From NCBI RefSeq assembly GCF_003515075.1, contig NZ_QWLV01000008.1, forward strand, positions 97,749-161,748: 64,000 nucleotides of DNA. Reading direction: 5' to 3'. The first letter of the stretch is position 1. Each line of letters begins with the position of its first letter. Source of the DNA: Sphingomonas gilva. Lineage in GTDB: Bacteria > Pseudomonadota > Alphaproteobacteria > Sphingomonadales > Sphingomonadaceae. The position numbers and the translations under genes were made by a program. Below, piece by piece: positions 54,338 through 63,700 of this stretch. A model generated the notes under the pieces. That model was not told the DNA's origin and did not search any database. It was given only the letters and a program-made list of their open reading frames with translations.

Positions 54338-55116
54338 GCGCGGACGTCGCCAACGGACTTGCGCGCACCTCGCTGGCGCTCGGGCCTGAAGCGGCGCGCC
54401 GCCTGCTTGATCAATCGTCGCTGGGAGCGGTCGAGATTCCCCGCCCCACGCTCGACGAAATGCCTTATCGCGATTTCGTTCGGGCTCTGCTCCGCAAGCA
54501 GGGGTTCAAGCTCGACTTCAATCGGTTGGCGCCGGATGCAGCGCTGGCGATGGTAGCCGACCAACTCCTGGGCCCTGGCGCGTTCGACCGCGAGCGGGCG
54601 CTGCTGGCCGAAGACATCGCCACGCTGGCCGATTTTGCCGGAGGATTGGTCGGCGGCAGGCCGTCCATATCGATCCGGACCTACTTCGCGCCGGGCGATC
54701 TGGTCTGGCACGTCGACCGGGTGAACGAGCAAACCGCCTTCCGCTTGCTGTGGCCGCTCGGCCGGCCCGCGGGCATGCGGGTGACCCCGACCGAGAACAT
54801 CGATGAGCCCATCCACCGCGCGTACATGCGTCGCGAGCACCCGCTGCTGTGCAGGCTGGATACGCGCGTCTTGCGCACGGGAGGCCAGGTCGAGGCGCTT
54901 TGGGCGCACCGGCCGATGCAGCTCGCCGCGATGGTCTCGGGGCAATTCCCGTTTCTTCTCGACCGGGAGGAGGAATGGGAAATCACGCCCGGCGCCATCA
55001 GCATTCACCGCGTGCAGACCGCTGCGCAGCCGGGCACCTATCACCGCTCGTCATGGGCCAACCGCGAATGTCCCGGCTTGCAGGTGGTGATCACGGCCGC
55101 GTCGGATTCCAACTGA
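54334..55116 (+). CDS. Uncharacterised protein, possibly DUF1826-like
   Basis: A 260-residue cytoplasmic protein starting at GTG 54334 in a GTGA overlap. The middle ALLAEDIATLADFAGGLVG and the segment IRTYFAPGDLVWHVDRVNEQ, then FRLLWPLG, resemble DUF1826, in which an H-x-D follows an oxidative-type fold; the end has YHRSSWANRECPGLQ. I cannot confirm the family. Its stop overlaps the aldo/keto reductase start by one base (TGATG). Confidence 0.55.
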   Translation: MSADVANGLARTSLALGPEAARRLLDQSSLGAVEIPRPTLDEMPYRDFVRALLRKQGFKLDFNRLAPDAALAMVADQLLGPGAFDRERALLAEDIATLADFAGGLVGGRPSISIRTYFAPGDLVWHVDRVNEQTAFRLLWPLGRPAGMRVTPTENIDEPIHRAYMRREHPLLCRLDTRVLRTGGQVEALWAHRPMQLAAMVSGQFPFLLDREEEWEITPGAISIHRVQTAAQPGTYHRSSWANRECPGLQVVITAASDSN

Positions 55117-56057
55117 TGCGCTTGCGCCGTCTCGGACGAACCGAACTCAGCGTGTCGGAATGCACCCTCGGCACGTCGGCGCTGAAAGGCCTCGACATGA
55201 CCGAGGCAAGCAGGAGGCTCGCCCTTGCGTTCGATCACGGGATCAACGCCGTCGAAATGGACGCCGGAGACGGTGTGGCCGCAAGCTTCCTGGCCGAGGT
55301 CTTCAGGCGGGAGGGCGTCCGGCAGTCCGTTCATGTCTTCGCGCGCGTCTCCTCGCTGGTCCCTTTCGACCTGCCCTCCCCTCACATCCTGGTGCAGCAA
55401 GCCTATCCCGGCCGGCACATCCAGGCCGAAACCGAGGCCTTGCTCGACGCCCTTGGTGTCGAACGGCTTGCGCTTCAGCAACTGCACGCCTGGTGTCCCG
55501 AGTGGCTCCGCGAAGGGGACTGGGCCGAGACATTCGAACGCCTGCGCGAAGAAGGGAAGATCGCCGGCCACGGCGTCTCCCTCTTCGATCACGATGTGGA
55601 TGCCGGCCTCGAGGCCGTGGCCAGCGGCAGGATCGACGCGGTGCAGGTGATGTACAACATCTTCGATCCAGCCGCCGCCACGACACTCCTTCCGCTCTGC
55701 CGCAAGCACGATGTCGGGGTGATCGCCCGTTCGCCGCTCTACTACGGCGCGCTCGCTTCTGTGGCCGACAAGCTGCGGCGCCTCGCCCCCGAAGACTGGC
55801 GAAGCGGCTATTTCTTCGATGAGCACCGGCGCGAAACGGTCGAACGGGTGCAGAGCCTCGCCCGCGAGATCGCGCCGCAAGGCCGCTCCGTGTCCGATCT
55901 GGCGTTGCGCTTCAGCCTGTCACATCCCGCGGTCTCTACCGTTGCGGTGGGGATGCGCACCCGCGCACAGGTCGAGGCGAACATGCAGGCGCTACGTCGG
56001 GGCGGTCTTCGCGACGAAGAGCTTCGACAGCTGGCCGGACATGCCTGGCTGTGTTGA
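55116..56057 (+). CDS. Aldo/keto reductase homologue lacking catalytic Tyr and Lys
   Basis: A 313-residue TIM-barrel protein starting at ATG 55116. LGRTELSVSECTLGTSALKG is the N-terminal aldo/keto reductase motif. The active-site Asp is kept (Asp49 in NAVEMDAGDG), but the Tyr that normally stands before the G-x-G loop is missing. The Lys position is Arg77 (VFARVSS where family members have ATKV). His124 (LQQLHAWCP) remains. Cofactor-binding segments (DLALRFSLSHPAVSTVAVGM) look intact. Probably an altered or non-oxidoreductase member. Confidence 0.78.
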   Translation: MRLRRLGRTELSVSECTLGTSALKGLDMTEASRRLALAFDHGINAVEMDAGDGVAASFLAEVFRREGVRQSVHVFARVSSLVPFDLPSPHILVQQAYPGRHIQAETEALLDALGVERLALQQLHAWCPEWLREGDWAETFERLREEGKIAGHGVSLFDHDVDAGLEAVASGRIDAVQVMYNIFDPAAATTLLPLCRKHDVGVIARSPLYYGALASVADKLRRLAPEDWRSGYFFDEHRRETVERVQSLAREIAPQGRSVSDLALRFSLSHPAVSTVAVGMRTRAQVEANMQALRRGGLRDEELRQLAGHAWLC

Positions 56058-56064
56058 GACGGGC

Positions 56065-56139
56065 TGGCTGGGGCGGCAGGATTCGAACCTGCGAATGGCG
56101 GCACCAAAAGCCGCTGCCTTACCACTTGGCGACGCCCCA
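56065..56139 (-). tRNA. tRNA-Gln (anticodon TTG)
   Basis: The reverse strand folds as a 75-base tRNA with encoded CCA end: acceptor TGGGGCG pairs with CGCCCCA, followed by discriminator G and CCA. The anticodon stem is GCGGC/GCCGC and the loop TTTTGGT gives anticodon TTG. The T arm contains GGTTCGAATCC. It lies between the aldo/keto reductase gene and ilvE. Confidence 0.96.
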
Positions 56140-56186
56140 GCAGGCGTGGCGGCGCTTATAGCCGCCGCAACCCATCTGAAAAGGGG

Positions 56187-57284
56187 TCAGTCGAGCCTTT
56201 CGAGCCAGTTATGCGGATCGGGCAGCTCGCCGCGCTGGATGCCGACGAGCTGGTCGCGCAGCCGTTCGGTCAGCTCGCCGGGGCCGCCATTGCCGATCGA
56301 GAAGCGCATGTCCGGCGAGGCGACGCTGCCGATCGGCGTGACCACCGCGGCGGTGCCGCAGGCGAAGGCCTCGCGCAGGCGGCCGCTTTCGGCGTCGGCC
56401 TTCCACTGATCGATCGCATAGGGCGCCTCGCGCACGGTCAGTCCCTGCGCGCGCGCGAGCACCAGCAGCGAATCGCGGGTGATGCCGGGCAGGATGGTGC
56501 CGCCGAGCGGCGGAGTCTGGATCGATCCGTCGTCGAACACGAAGAAGGTGTTCATGCCGCCCAGCTCCTCGACATAGCGGCGCTCCACCGCGTCGAGGAA
56601 GATCACCTGGTCGCAGCCCCGGCGGATCGCCTCGGCCTGCGCGGCGAGGCTCGCCGCATAGTTGCCGCCGCACTTGGCCGCGCCCGTGCCGCCCGGCGCC
56701 GCGCGGGTATAGTCCTGCGACACCCAGAGCGAGACGCTGGGCGCGCCGCCCTTGAAATAGGCGCCGACCGACGAGGCGATGACCATGTAGAGATATTCGG
56801 CGGCAGGCTTGACCCCCAGGAACACCTCGCTGGCGAACATGAAGGGACGCAGATAGAGCGCGCCGCCCTCGATCTCCGGAATCCAGTCCCGATCGGCGCG
56901 GACCATCTGGCGGATCGATTCGAGGAACAGCGCCTCGGGAAGCTCGGCCATCGCCATGCGCCGCGCCGAATCGCGGAAGCGGCGGGCATTCTCGCGCGGG
57001 CGGAACAGCGCGGCGCTGCCATCGGCCAGGCGATAGGCCTTCATCCCTTCGAAGATCTCCTGCGCGTAATGCAGCACGGAGGTCGCCGGATCGAGCGTCA
57101 GCGGGGCGCGCGCGCCCACCTTCGCATCATGCCAGCCCTTCCCTTCCGCATAGCGGATCGTCACCATATGATCGGTGAACACGCGGCCGAAACCGGGGTT
57201 GACCAGCCGCTCCGCCCGCTCGTTCGCCGGCACCGGGGACGCGTTGGGGGTGAATTCGAAGGTCAGCTCAGCGTCGGCGGTCAT
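56187..57284 (-). CDS. ilvE: Branched-chain amino acid aminotransferase
   Basis: A 365-residue PLP enzyme that transaminates leucine, isoleucine and valine with 2-oxoglutarate. ATG 57284 has GGGAAG upstream. DHMVTIRYAEGKGWHDAKV, VLHYAQEIFEGMKAYR, the PLP-binding Lys in GAAKCGGNYAASL, LDAVERRYVEELGGMN and GGTILPGITRDSLL are family hallmarks of the class II (eukaryote-like) group. Confidence 0.95.
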   Translation of the reverse strand: MTADAELTFEFTPNASPVPANERAERLVNPGFGRVFTDHMVTIRYAEGKGWHDAKVGARAPLTLDPATSVLHYAQEIFEGMKAYRLADGSAALFRPRENARRFRDSARRMAMAELPEALFLESIRQMVRADRDWIPEIEGGALYLRPFMFASEVFLGVKPAAEYLYMVIASSVGAYFKGGAPSVSLWVSQDYTRAAPGGTGAAKCGGNYAASLAAQAEAIRRGCDQVIFLDAVERRYVEELGGMNTFFVFDDGSIQTPPLGGTILPGITRDSLLVLARAQGLTVREAPYAIDQWKADAESGRLREAFACGTAAVVTPIGSVASPDMRFSIGNGGPGELTERLRDQLVGIQRGELPDPHNWLERLD

Positions 57285-57337
57285 GCGTCTTCCCAAGGCG
57301 AACAGGCACGGATCGGCTTGCCAAGCGGGTAGAGCCG

Positions 57338-57844
57338 ATGGCAGGAAGCGTCAACATGGCTGCCACATTTCCATCGGCCTCGGCCCTCTTCCTGCGCGAG
57401 CCCGAAATCCGTCGCGGCGTGGAGCTGCTCTATTTCGGCTACAGCCACCTGACCCGCGCGATCGACGCGGGATTGGCGGAAAAGGGCTTGGGCCGGGCGC
57501 ATCACCGCGCGCTCTATTTCATCGCCCGCCAGCCGGACCTGACCGTCGGCCAGCTGCTCGGCCTTCTGGCGATCACCAAGCAATCGCTCGGCCGCGTGCT
57601 GACCGACCTCGGCAAGCATGGGCTGGTGGAGGCGCGCACCGGCCCCAACGACCGCCGCCAGCGCCTGCTGCGGTTGACGCCCGCCGGCGCGGAACTGGAA
57701 GCGGCGCTGTTCGAGGCGCTTCGGGAACGCCTGTCGGCGGCCTATGCCAAGGCCGGGCAGGAAGCGGTCGGCGGCTTCTGGGCGGTGCTGGAGGGCTTGG
57801 TGCCGGCGGCGGAGCTGCCGCGGATCGAGGCGCTGCGGCGATAA
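57338..57844 (+). CDS. MarR-family transcriptional regulator
   Basis: A 168-residue winged-helix regulator. LTRAIDAGLAEKGLGRAHHR starts the domain, VGQLLGLLAITKQSLGRVLTDL is the recognition region, and GLVEARTGPNDRRQRLLRLT is the beta-wing with the conserved D-R-R. It diverges from ilvE with 53 bases between start codons (ATG 57356 is an alternative), so it may regulate ilvE or itself. Confidence 0.9.
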   Translation: MAGSVNMAATFPSASALFLREPEIRRGVELLYFGYSHLTRAIDAGLAEKGLGRAHHRALYFIARQPDLTVGQLLGLLAITKQSLGRVLTDLGKHGLVEARTGPNDRRQRLLRLTPAGAELEAALFEALRERLSAAYAKAGQEAVGGFWAVLEGLVPAAELPRIEALRR

Positions 57845-58159
57845 AGCATCCGGCAAATTCCAACATCCGGCCCTCATCCCGGCGCAGGTCGATGGCCCGC
57901 CCAACCTCTCAAACTTGCAACCAAATGGTTGAACGTCTTTCGCGGAAATCCGCCATTTCGCGCATGTGAGCTTCAGTGTCTTCATAGTCTGGCGCGATCT
58001 TCGGCCAAGGCGGTCCGGCGCCGCCGATCGCCTTTTTGAGGGGGAATCGCTGGCAGGCGCGGCATGCATGATCGGAACATAACAGAAACACCATGATGTA
58101 GGACAGCGGAAATTGCTGTTCGGTCCATCGCCTGCGCGCCGGCCATACGGGGTTCAGGA
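57845..58159. other. Intergenic stretch with palindrome and short frames
   Basis: Three hundred bases between marR and proC (convergent). It contains the palindrome CAACCA-AA-TGGTTG at 57918-57931, which overlaps the ATG of a 14-codon frame (57925-57969, MVERLSRKSAISRM). A 61-codon minus-strand frame (57910-58094) with no relatives I recognise is also present. Neither is a gene I can support. Confidence 0.5.
57918..57931. promoter_or_regulatory. CAACCA-AA-TGGTTG palindrome, ArsR-type operator-like
   Basis: Six-base perfect arms around AA. The same palindrome form overlaps the start codon of many ArsR regulators of the ArsR/SRPBCC type, and here an ATG lies inside it. Only 14 codons follow, so a decayed regulator is possible. 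Confidence 0.4.
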
Positions 58160-58978
58160 TCAGCTCCTCGTCCGCGCCTCTTCCGCCATCGCGCGGTTGC
58201 GGGCGGCGGAGGCGCCCAAGGTCGCGGCCAATAATTCGATCAGCGCATCGTCGCGGTCGAGCATGTTCAGCCCCTCGCGGGTGGAGCCGCCGGGGCTGGC
58301 GACGCGGTCGGCGAGCGTTGCGGGGCTTTCGGCCGATCCCGCCGCCATCAGCGCCGATCCCTCGACCGTCGCCAGCGCGAGGCGCTGCGCCTGATCGGCG
58401 GGCAGGCCCAGCCGCGCGCCGGCCGTCGCCAGCGCATCGATGAAGCGGAAGACGAAGCCGGGTCCGCAGCCGGAAAGCGCCGTTACGGCATCGAACAACG
58501 CCTCCCCACCGATCCATTCGACCAGCCCCAGGGGCGCGACCAGCGCTTCGGCTTCGCTTCGCCGCGCGTCGTCGACGCCATCGGCGTAGAGCGCGGTCAC
58601 GCCCTTGCCGATCGCCACGGGAAGATTGGGCATGGCGCGCACCACCGCTTCCGCCGGGATCGCCGCCGCAAGCGTCGCCACCTCGACCCCGGCGAGGATC
58701 GAGAGCAGCAGGCGCGGCCCGCCTTCGCGCCCGGCGAACATCGCGCGCGCCGCGTCGAGCTGCTGCGGCTTCACCGCCAGCACCAGCGTCTCTGGCCAGC
58801 CTTCGGGCGCCGCGGACACATGGCGCACGCCATCGGGAAGATCGGGCGATCCCGGATCGATCACCGTCACCCGATCCGCAGCGATCCCGCTCGCCAGCCA
58901 GCCGCGCAGCATCGCGCCGCCCATGTTGCCGGCGCCAACCAGCCAGATGCCGGCGCTGCTGGACGGGCTTGGGCTCAC
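58160..58978 (-). CDS. proC: Pyrroline-5-carboxylate reductase
   Basis: The last step of proline synthesis (272 aa). GTG 58978 overlaps the YbjN stop (GTGA). The Rossmann loop is WLVGAGNMGGAMLRGWL, followed by LAVKPQQLDAA, AVVRAMPNLPVAIGKGVTAL, FDAVTALSGCGPGFVFRFID and the C-terminal signature VASPGGSTREGLNML. Length matches the family. Confidence 0.96.
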   Translation of the reverse strand: MSPSPSSSAGIWLVGAGNMGGAMLRGWLASGIAADRVTVIDPGSPDLPDGVRHVSAAPEGWPETLVLAVKPQQLDAARAMFAGREGGPRLLLSILAGVEVATLAAAIPAEAVVRAMPNLPVAIGKGVTALYADGVDDARRSEAEALVAPLGLVEWIGGEALFDAVTALSGCGPGFVFRFIDALATAGARLGLPADQAQRLALATVEGSALMAAGSAESPATLADRVASPGGSTREGLNMLDRDDALIELLAATLGASAARNRAMAEEARTRS

Positions 58979-59481
58979 GCCTCCCCGCGCGTCTCGATCA
59001 GCGCGGCGGCGAGCGCCTCCTTCGGGCTCTTGCCGCCCCACAGGACGAACTGGAAAACGGGATAGAAACGCTCGCATTCGTCTATCGCGGTCTCGACCAG
59101 CATCTCGGTCTGCTCGAGCGACAGCGTCGCGTCCTCACCGCCGTCGATCATCGCCGCGTTGCGATAGAGCAGGATGCCGCTCGAGGACCACAGCTCGAAA
59201 TGGCCGATCCACAACTGCTCGTTGATCAGCCCGATGGTCTCATAGATCGCCACGCGCTTGTCGTCGGTGACGCGGATGTCGGGAAAGGCGAGGAACTGGA
59301 GCGCGCCGTCTTCCCCGCGCCAGACGCCGCGCAGCTCATAGGTGGTCCAGCTGCCCTTGAAGGTGCCGACCACCTCGTCTTCGCCGCGCTCATGCTCCCA
59401 GCCATGCGCGGCGAAATAATTCTCGAGCATGTCGATCGGCGCGACGTCATCGCGTTCCAGATCGCTTTCGTCCATTCTCAT
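58975..59481 (-). CDS. YbjN-domain protein
   Basis: A 168-residue acidic cytoplasmic protein. NYFAAHGWEHERGEDEVVG, LQFLAFPDIRVTDDKRVAIY and NEQLWIGHFELWSSSGILLY match the YbjN fold (related to type III chaperone-like proteins). The end VLWGGKSPKEALAAALIETRGEA is typical of alphaproteobacterial members, which are often upstream of proC as here (GTGA overlap). Its exact role is unknown; family members influence stress and motility. Confidence 0.88.
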   Translation of the reverse strand: MRMDESDLERDDVAPIDMLENYFAAHGWEHERGEDEVVGTFKGSWTTYELRGVWRGEDGALQFLAFPDIRVTDDKRVAIYETIGLINEQLWIGHFELWSSSGILLYRNAAMIDGGEDATLSLEQTEMLVETAIDECERFYPVFQFVLWGGKSPKEALAAALIETRGEA

Positions 59482-59664
59482 GCCGTCTGCCTGCGCGTCA
59501 TATGCCGACCCTGCCCAACGCGGGGCGTGCGCACAAGCCTGCGCTGCGACAAAGCTGTTGGCGGTGTGTCGATGGTGGCGTCGTAGGGATGAAGCCGCTG
59601 GGCGGCCGTCCCTCTTCTTCGCGCCTCCGCGTGATCCCCGTTCTCCTGCAAAAAAGGCGACGTT

Positions 59665-59824
59665 CCCCTCTCAACTCCGGCTAGGTCGCTGCGCTCCCAG
59701 CCTCGTATCTCTCCCCTGAAGGGGAGAGAGTTTACGCTGTCTCCCTCTCTCCCCTTCAGGGGAGAGATACGAAGCCTTATGACCCCGGACTTGATCCGGG
59801 GGCATTAGGCGCAGTTGAGAGGGG
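59665..59824. repeat. Composite nested palindrome (MITE-like)
   Basis: A 160-base structure in the gap between YbjN and the UbiK-like gene (59482-59858, otherwise empty). Outer 12-base arms CCCCTCTCAACT at 59665-59676 and its complement at 59813-59824 enclose a perfect 28-base inverted repeat (59703-59730 with 59745-59772). Each 28-base arm is itself palindromic (CTCTCCCC-TGAAG-GGGAGAG in part). A CCCCGGA-CTTGA-TCCGGGG hairpin follows at 59783-59801. No gene lies inside. Confidence 0.88.
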
Positions 59825-59858
59825 GCCGCGCCTTCCACAATCCGCCAAACCTCGATCG

Positions 59859-60125
59859 TCAGGCCTTGGGCGCCGCCTTGGGCTTCGCGGCCTTTTCCAG
59901 CGCGTCGAGCCGGGCCTTGAGCGCATCGGCCTCGTCGCGTGCGGCGGCGGCCATCGCCTTCACCGCCTCGAACTCCTCACGGCTGACGAAATCGAGCCCG
60001 CCGATCCATTCGCGCGCGCGCTGGCGGGTGGCGGCCTCCGCCTCGCGCCCCATGCCGGCGAGCGTGCCGGCCGCGCCGTTCATGAACTTGACGAAATCGT
60101 CGAATACCCTGTTTTCGGTCTGCAT
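59859..60125 (-). CDS. UbiK/BMFP-family accessory protein
   Basis: An 88-residue protein. ATG 60125 starts MQTENRVFDDFVKFMNGAAG, the amphipathic N-terminus of the BMFP/UbiK family (DUF526), and the C-terminal half from VSREEFEAVKAMAAAARDEA is a coiled coil. E. coli UbiK helps ubiquinone synthesis with UbiJ. The tail is Lys/Pro/Ala-rich. It lies 21 bases downstream of tspO on the same strand. Confidence 0.83.
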   Translation of the reverse strand: MQTENRVFDDFVKFMNGAAGTLAGMGREAEAATRQRAREWIGGLDFVSREEFEAVKAMAAAARDEADALKARLDALEKAAKPKAAPKA

Positions 60126-60145
60126 GGAATGTTCCTTGAAATCTG

Positions 60146-60700
60146 TCAGAGCAGTATCTTGGTGCGCGCGCTCGCCGGCACAAGGGTTTCGGCGTTGGGA
60201 TTGAGCCGATCGATGCCGAGCGTCAGCATGCCGGCAAAGCTGATCCATACCATATAGGGCACCATCAGCCACGCCGCCGCCTTGCGCATCCGCGCGAAGA
60301 CGAAGGTCGCCGCGATCGAGATGGCCAGCATGAAGACGATCAGCCAGAAGGCGGCGGTCACCTGATGCGCGCTGAAGAATAGCGGCGTCCAGGCGAGGTT
60401 GAGCACCATCTGCATGACGAACAGCGCGACGCCGACCCCGCGCAGCCGCGCGCCGCGCGCATTGAGGATCATCGCGATGGCGAGGCCGAGCAGGATATAG
60501 AGCGTCGTCCAGGCGACCGGGAAGGCCCAGCCGGGCGGAGTCAGCTCCGGCTTGGCGAGCGCCCGATACCAGGCGTTCTCCTCCCCCGATTGCGCGAGCC
60601 AGCCGGAAAGGAAGCCGAGGAACAGGATCAAGGGGACGGTGACGGCCGCCCAACGCAGGAACGACATGCGCAACTGCCCCGGTGACGCGATCTCGCCCAA
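60146..60700 (-). CDS. tspO: TspO/MBR-family membrane protein
   Basis: A 184-residue, five-helix membrane protein. WYRALAKPELTPPGWAFPVAW with WTTLYILLGLAIA is the conserved first-loop/second-helix signature; LNLAWTPLFFSAHQ and PYMVWISFAGMLT are also conserved. TspO binds porphyrins and affects stress signalling in alphaproteobacteria. The length is slightly above the family norm because of a 12-15-residue N-terminal extension; ATG at residue 12 (MSFLRWAAV) is an alternative start. Confidence 0.92.
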   Translation of the reverse strand: MGEIASPGQLRMSFLRWAAVTVPLILFLGFLSGWLAQSGEENAWYRALAKPELTPPGWAFPVAWTTLYILLGLAIAMILNARGARLRGVGVALFVMQMVLNLAWTPLFFSAHQVTAAFWLIVFMLAISIAATFVFARMRKAAAWLMVPYMVWISFAGMLTLGIDRLNPNAETLVPASARTKILL

Positions 60701-60712
60701 ATTCCTGCTCCC

Positions 60713-63700
60713 CTATTCGGCGGGCTGCGGCGCCGCCCCGCCCGGCCTGTCGTCGCCCTTGCGGCCCTCCAGCTCCTGTTCGAGCTGGCGGGTGACCGCT
60801 TCGGGCGAGCCCGTATAGCGCGCCAGCCGCGAATAGAGAATCGGGATCAGGAACAAGGTGATGAGCGTCGCGATCGACACGCCGAAGACGATCACCACGC
60901 CGATCGAGGCGCGCGCCGCGCCGCCCGCGCCGCCCGCGATGATCAGCGGCACCGCGCCCATCACGGTGGCGATCGAGGTCATCAGGATCGCGCGCAGGCG
61001 CCGGCGGGCGGCGCGCGTGATGGCGGTCAGGATCTCCTGCCCCTCATCGCGCAGCTGGTTGGCGAATTCGACGATGAGGATGCCGTTCTTGGCCGCCAGC
61101 CCGACCAGCATGACGATGCCTATCTGGCTGTAGAGGTTGAGCGTTCCGCCGGTGAGCGCGATGCCGATCACACCGCCCGCGACCGCCAGCGGCACGGTGG
61201 TGATGATCACCAACGGATGGATGAAGCTTTCGAACTGCGCGGCGAGGACGAGATAGACGACGATGATGGTGAGCGCGAAGACGATCAGGATCGAGCCGCC
61301 GGTTTCCCGGAAGGACTGGCTTTCGCCGCGATAGCCGATCGCCGTCACCTCGGGCGACTGGCGCGCCTGGTTTTCGAGGAAGGTGAGCGCCTCGCCCAGC
61401 GAATAGCCTTCGGCGAGGCCGCCTTCGAGCGTGATCGCGCGCAGCTTGTTGAAGCGCCCCAGATCGCGCGGACCGGCGACCTGCGTCACGTCGACCAGGC
61501 TGGCCAATGGGATCAACGCGTCGCTGCGGCTGCGGACGTAGATCGACTGGAGATCGGCGACGGTCGAGCGCCCTTCCGCCTCCGCCTGCACGATCACGCG
61601 ATACTCTTCGCCGCGATCGATATAGGTCGAGACGCGGCGCGAGCCGAGAAGGGTTTGGAGTGCCTGGCTCACCTCGTCGACCGACACGCCGAGATCGCCG
61701 GCGCGGGTGGTGTTCACCGTGATGTTCAGCTGCGGCTTGGTTTCCTTGTAATCCGAATCGAGGTTGATGATCCCCGGATTGCTGCGCGCCGCGGCGAGGA
61801 TGCGGTCTCTCGCGGCGACCAGCCCCTCATAGGTCGGCCCGGCGATGACGAAGCCGATCGGCTGGCCGCGCCCGCGCCCGAGCGAGGAACGGACCTGCGC
61901 ATTGCCGCGCACCGCGGGCTGCTGCTGGAGCAGGCGGTTGATCCGCTGGGCGACATCCTGCGTGCTCTCCTCCCGGTCCTTCCATTCCTTGAGAAAGACG
62001 ATGAAGGAGCCGGAGTTGAAGTCGTCGCTCGATCCGAAGCCGCCGGGCGTGCGTGAGATGATCGATGCGATCGGCGAATCCTCGCCCTTCAACAGCGGCA
62101 GCAGCGATTCCTGCGCGCGCAGCACATAGCGGTCCATCTGGGCGAAGCCGGTGCCCTCGGGCGCGTTGATGTTGGCGGAGAGCACGCCGACATCCTCGGC
62201 CGGGACCAGTTCGCTCTGGATCGTCGAGAAGGCGAAGGCGGCGGCGGCGAACAGCGCGCCCGTCGCGACCAGAGCCATCGCCGGCCTGGCGAGCGCGGCA
62301 TCGAGCCGGCGGCCGTAGGCGCCCTCCAGCCGCTGGAACTTCTCGTCGACCCAGGCGGTGAAGCGCCCGCGCTGCTCGTGCCGGAGCATCTTCGAGCACA
62401 GCATGGGCACCAGCGACAGCGCGATGAACCCTGAAAAGGCGATCGCGCCGATCATCGCCACGGCGAGCTCGCGGAACAGCAGCCCCGTCTGCCCGGCGAG
62501 GAACATCACCGGCACGAACACCGCGCAGACGACGAGCGTGGTGGAGACCACCGCGAAGGCGACCTGGCGCGTGCCCTGGAAGGCGGCGACGAGCGGCGTC
62601 TCACCCTCTTCGATGCGGTGATAGACGTTTTCGAGCACGACGATCGCGTCGTCGACGACGAGGCCGATCGCCAGGACAAGCGCCAGCAGGGTGAGGAGGT
62701 TGATCGAGAAGCCGAACAGCCAGAGCACGGCAAAGGCGGAGAGCAGGCAGATCGGCACCGTCACCGCCGGGATCAGCGTCGCCCGCCACGATCCGAGGAA
62801 CAGAAAGATCACCGCGACCACGAGGATGGCGGCCTCGCCGAGCGTCTCCCATACCTTCTTGATCGATTCGCCGATGAACAGCGAATCGTCGGAGCCGACC
62901 TCCATCGTCATGCCCTCCGGCAGGTCCGGCCGGAGATCCTCCATGACCTGCTTGGCCGCCTCGGCGACGGCGAGCGTGTTGGCGCCGGACTGACGGACGA
63001 CGCCGAGACCCACCGCCTGCCCGCCGTTCAGCCGGAACTGCTGATAGGGATTCTCCGCGCCTTCCTCGACCCGCGCGACATCGCCCAACCGCACGAGATA
63101 GCCGTCCGCGCCGCGGCCGACGATCAGCCGGGCGAACTCCTCGGGCGTCTGGAACGGGCGCTGCACGCGCAAGGTCTGGTTCTGCTCGGCCGATTCGAGC
63201 CGGCCCGCCGGCAGCTCGACATTCTGCGCGCGCAGCGCCGTCTCGACATCGCCCGGCGTCAGGCGAAAGGCGGCGAGCTTGGTGGGCTGCAGCCAGACGC
63301 GCATCGAGGTGCGCGCGTCGCCGCCGACGAACACGCGCGCGACGCCGTCGATCACCGAGAAGCGGTCGACGATGTTGCGATCGACATAATCGGACAGCTG
63401 CAGCCGCGACCAGCCGGGGCGCGAGATGACGAAGAACATGATCGGCGACGCGTCCGCATCGACCTTGCGCACCTCGGGCGCCAGCGCCTCCTCGGGCAGA
63501 TCGTCGACCACGCCGCCGATACGGTCGCGCACGTCGTTGGCGGCAGCGTCGACATCACGCGTGGGCGAGAATTCGATCGAGATGTCGCTTTCACCGTCGC
63601 GCGAGCGCGAGGTGATCGTCTGGATGCCCTCGATGCCCGAAAGCTGCTCCTCGAGCGGCTGGGTGATCCGCGCCTCGATCACGCTCGCCGCGGCGCCGGT

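Noticed and set aside
57910..58094. 61-codon minus-strand frame (MVFLLCSDHACRACQ...)
   Set aside because: It has two Cys pairs that drew attention, but no ribosome site, no recognised family, and it continues an open frame shared with the proC shadow.
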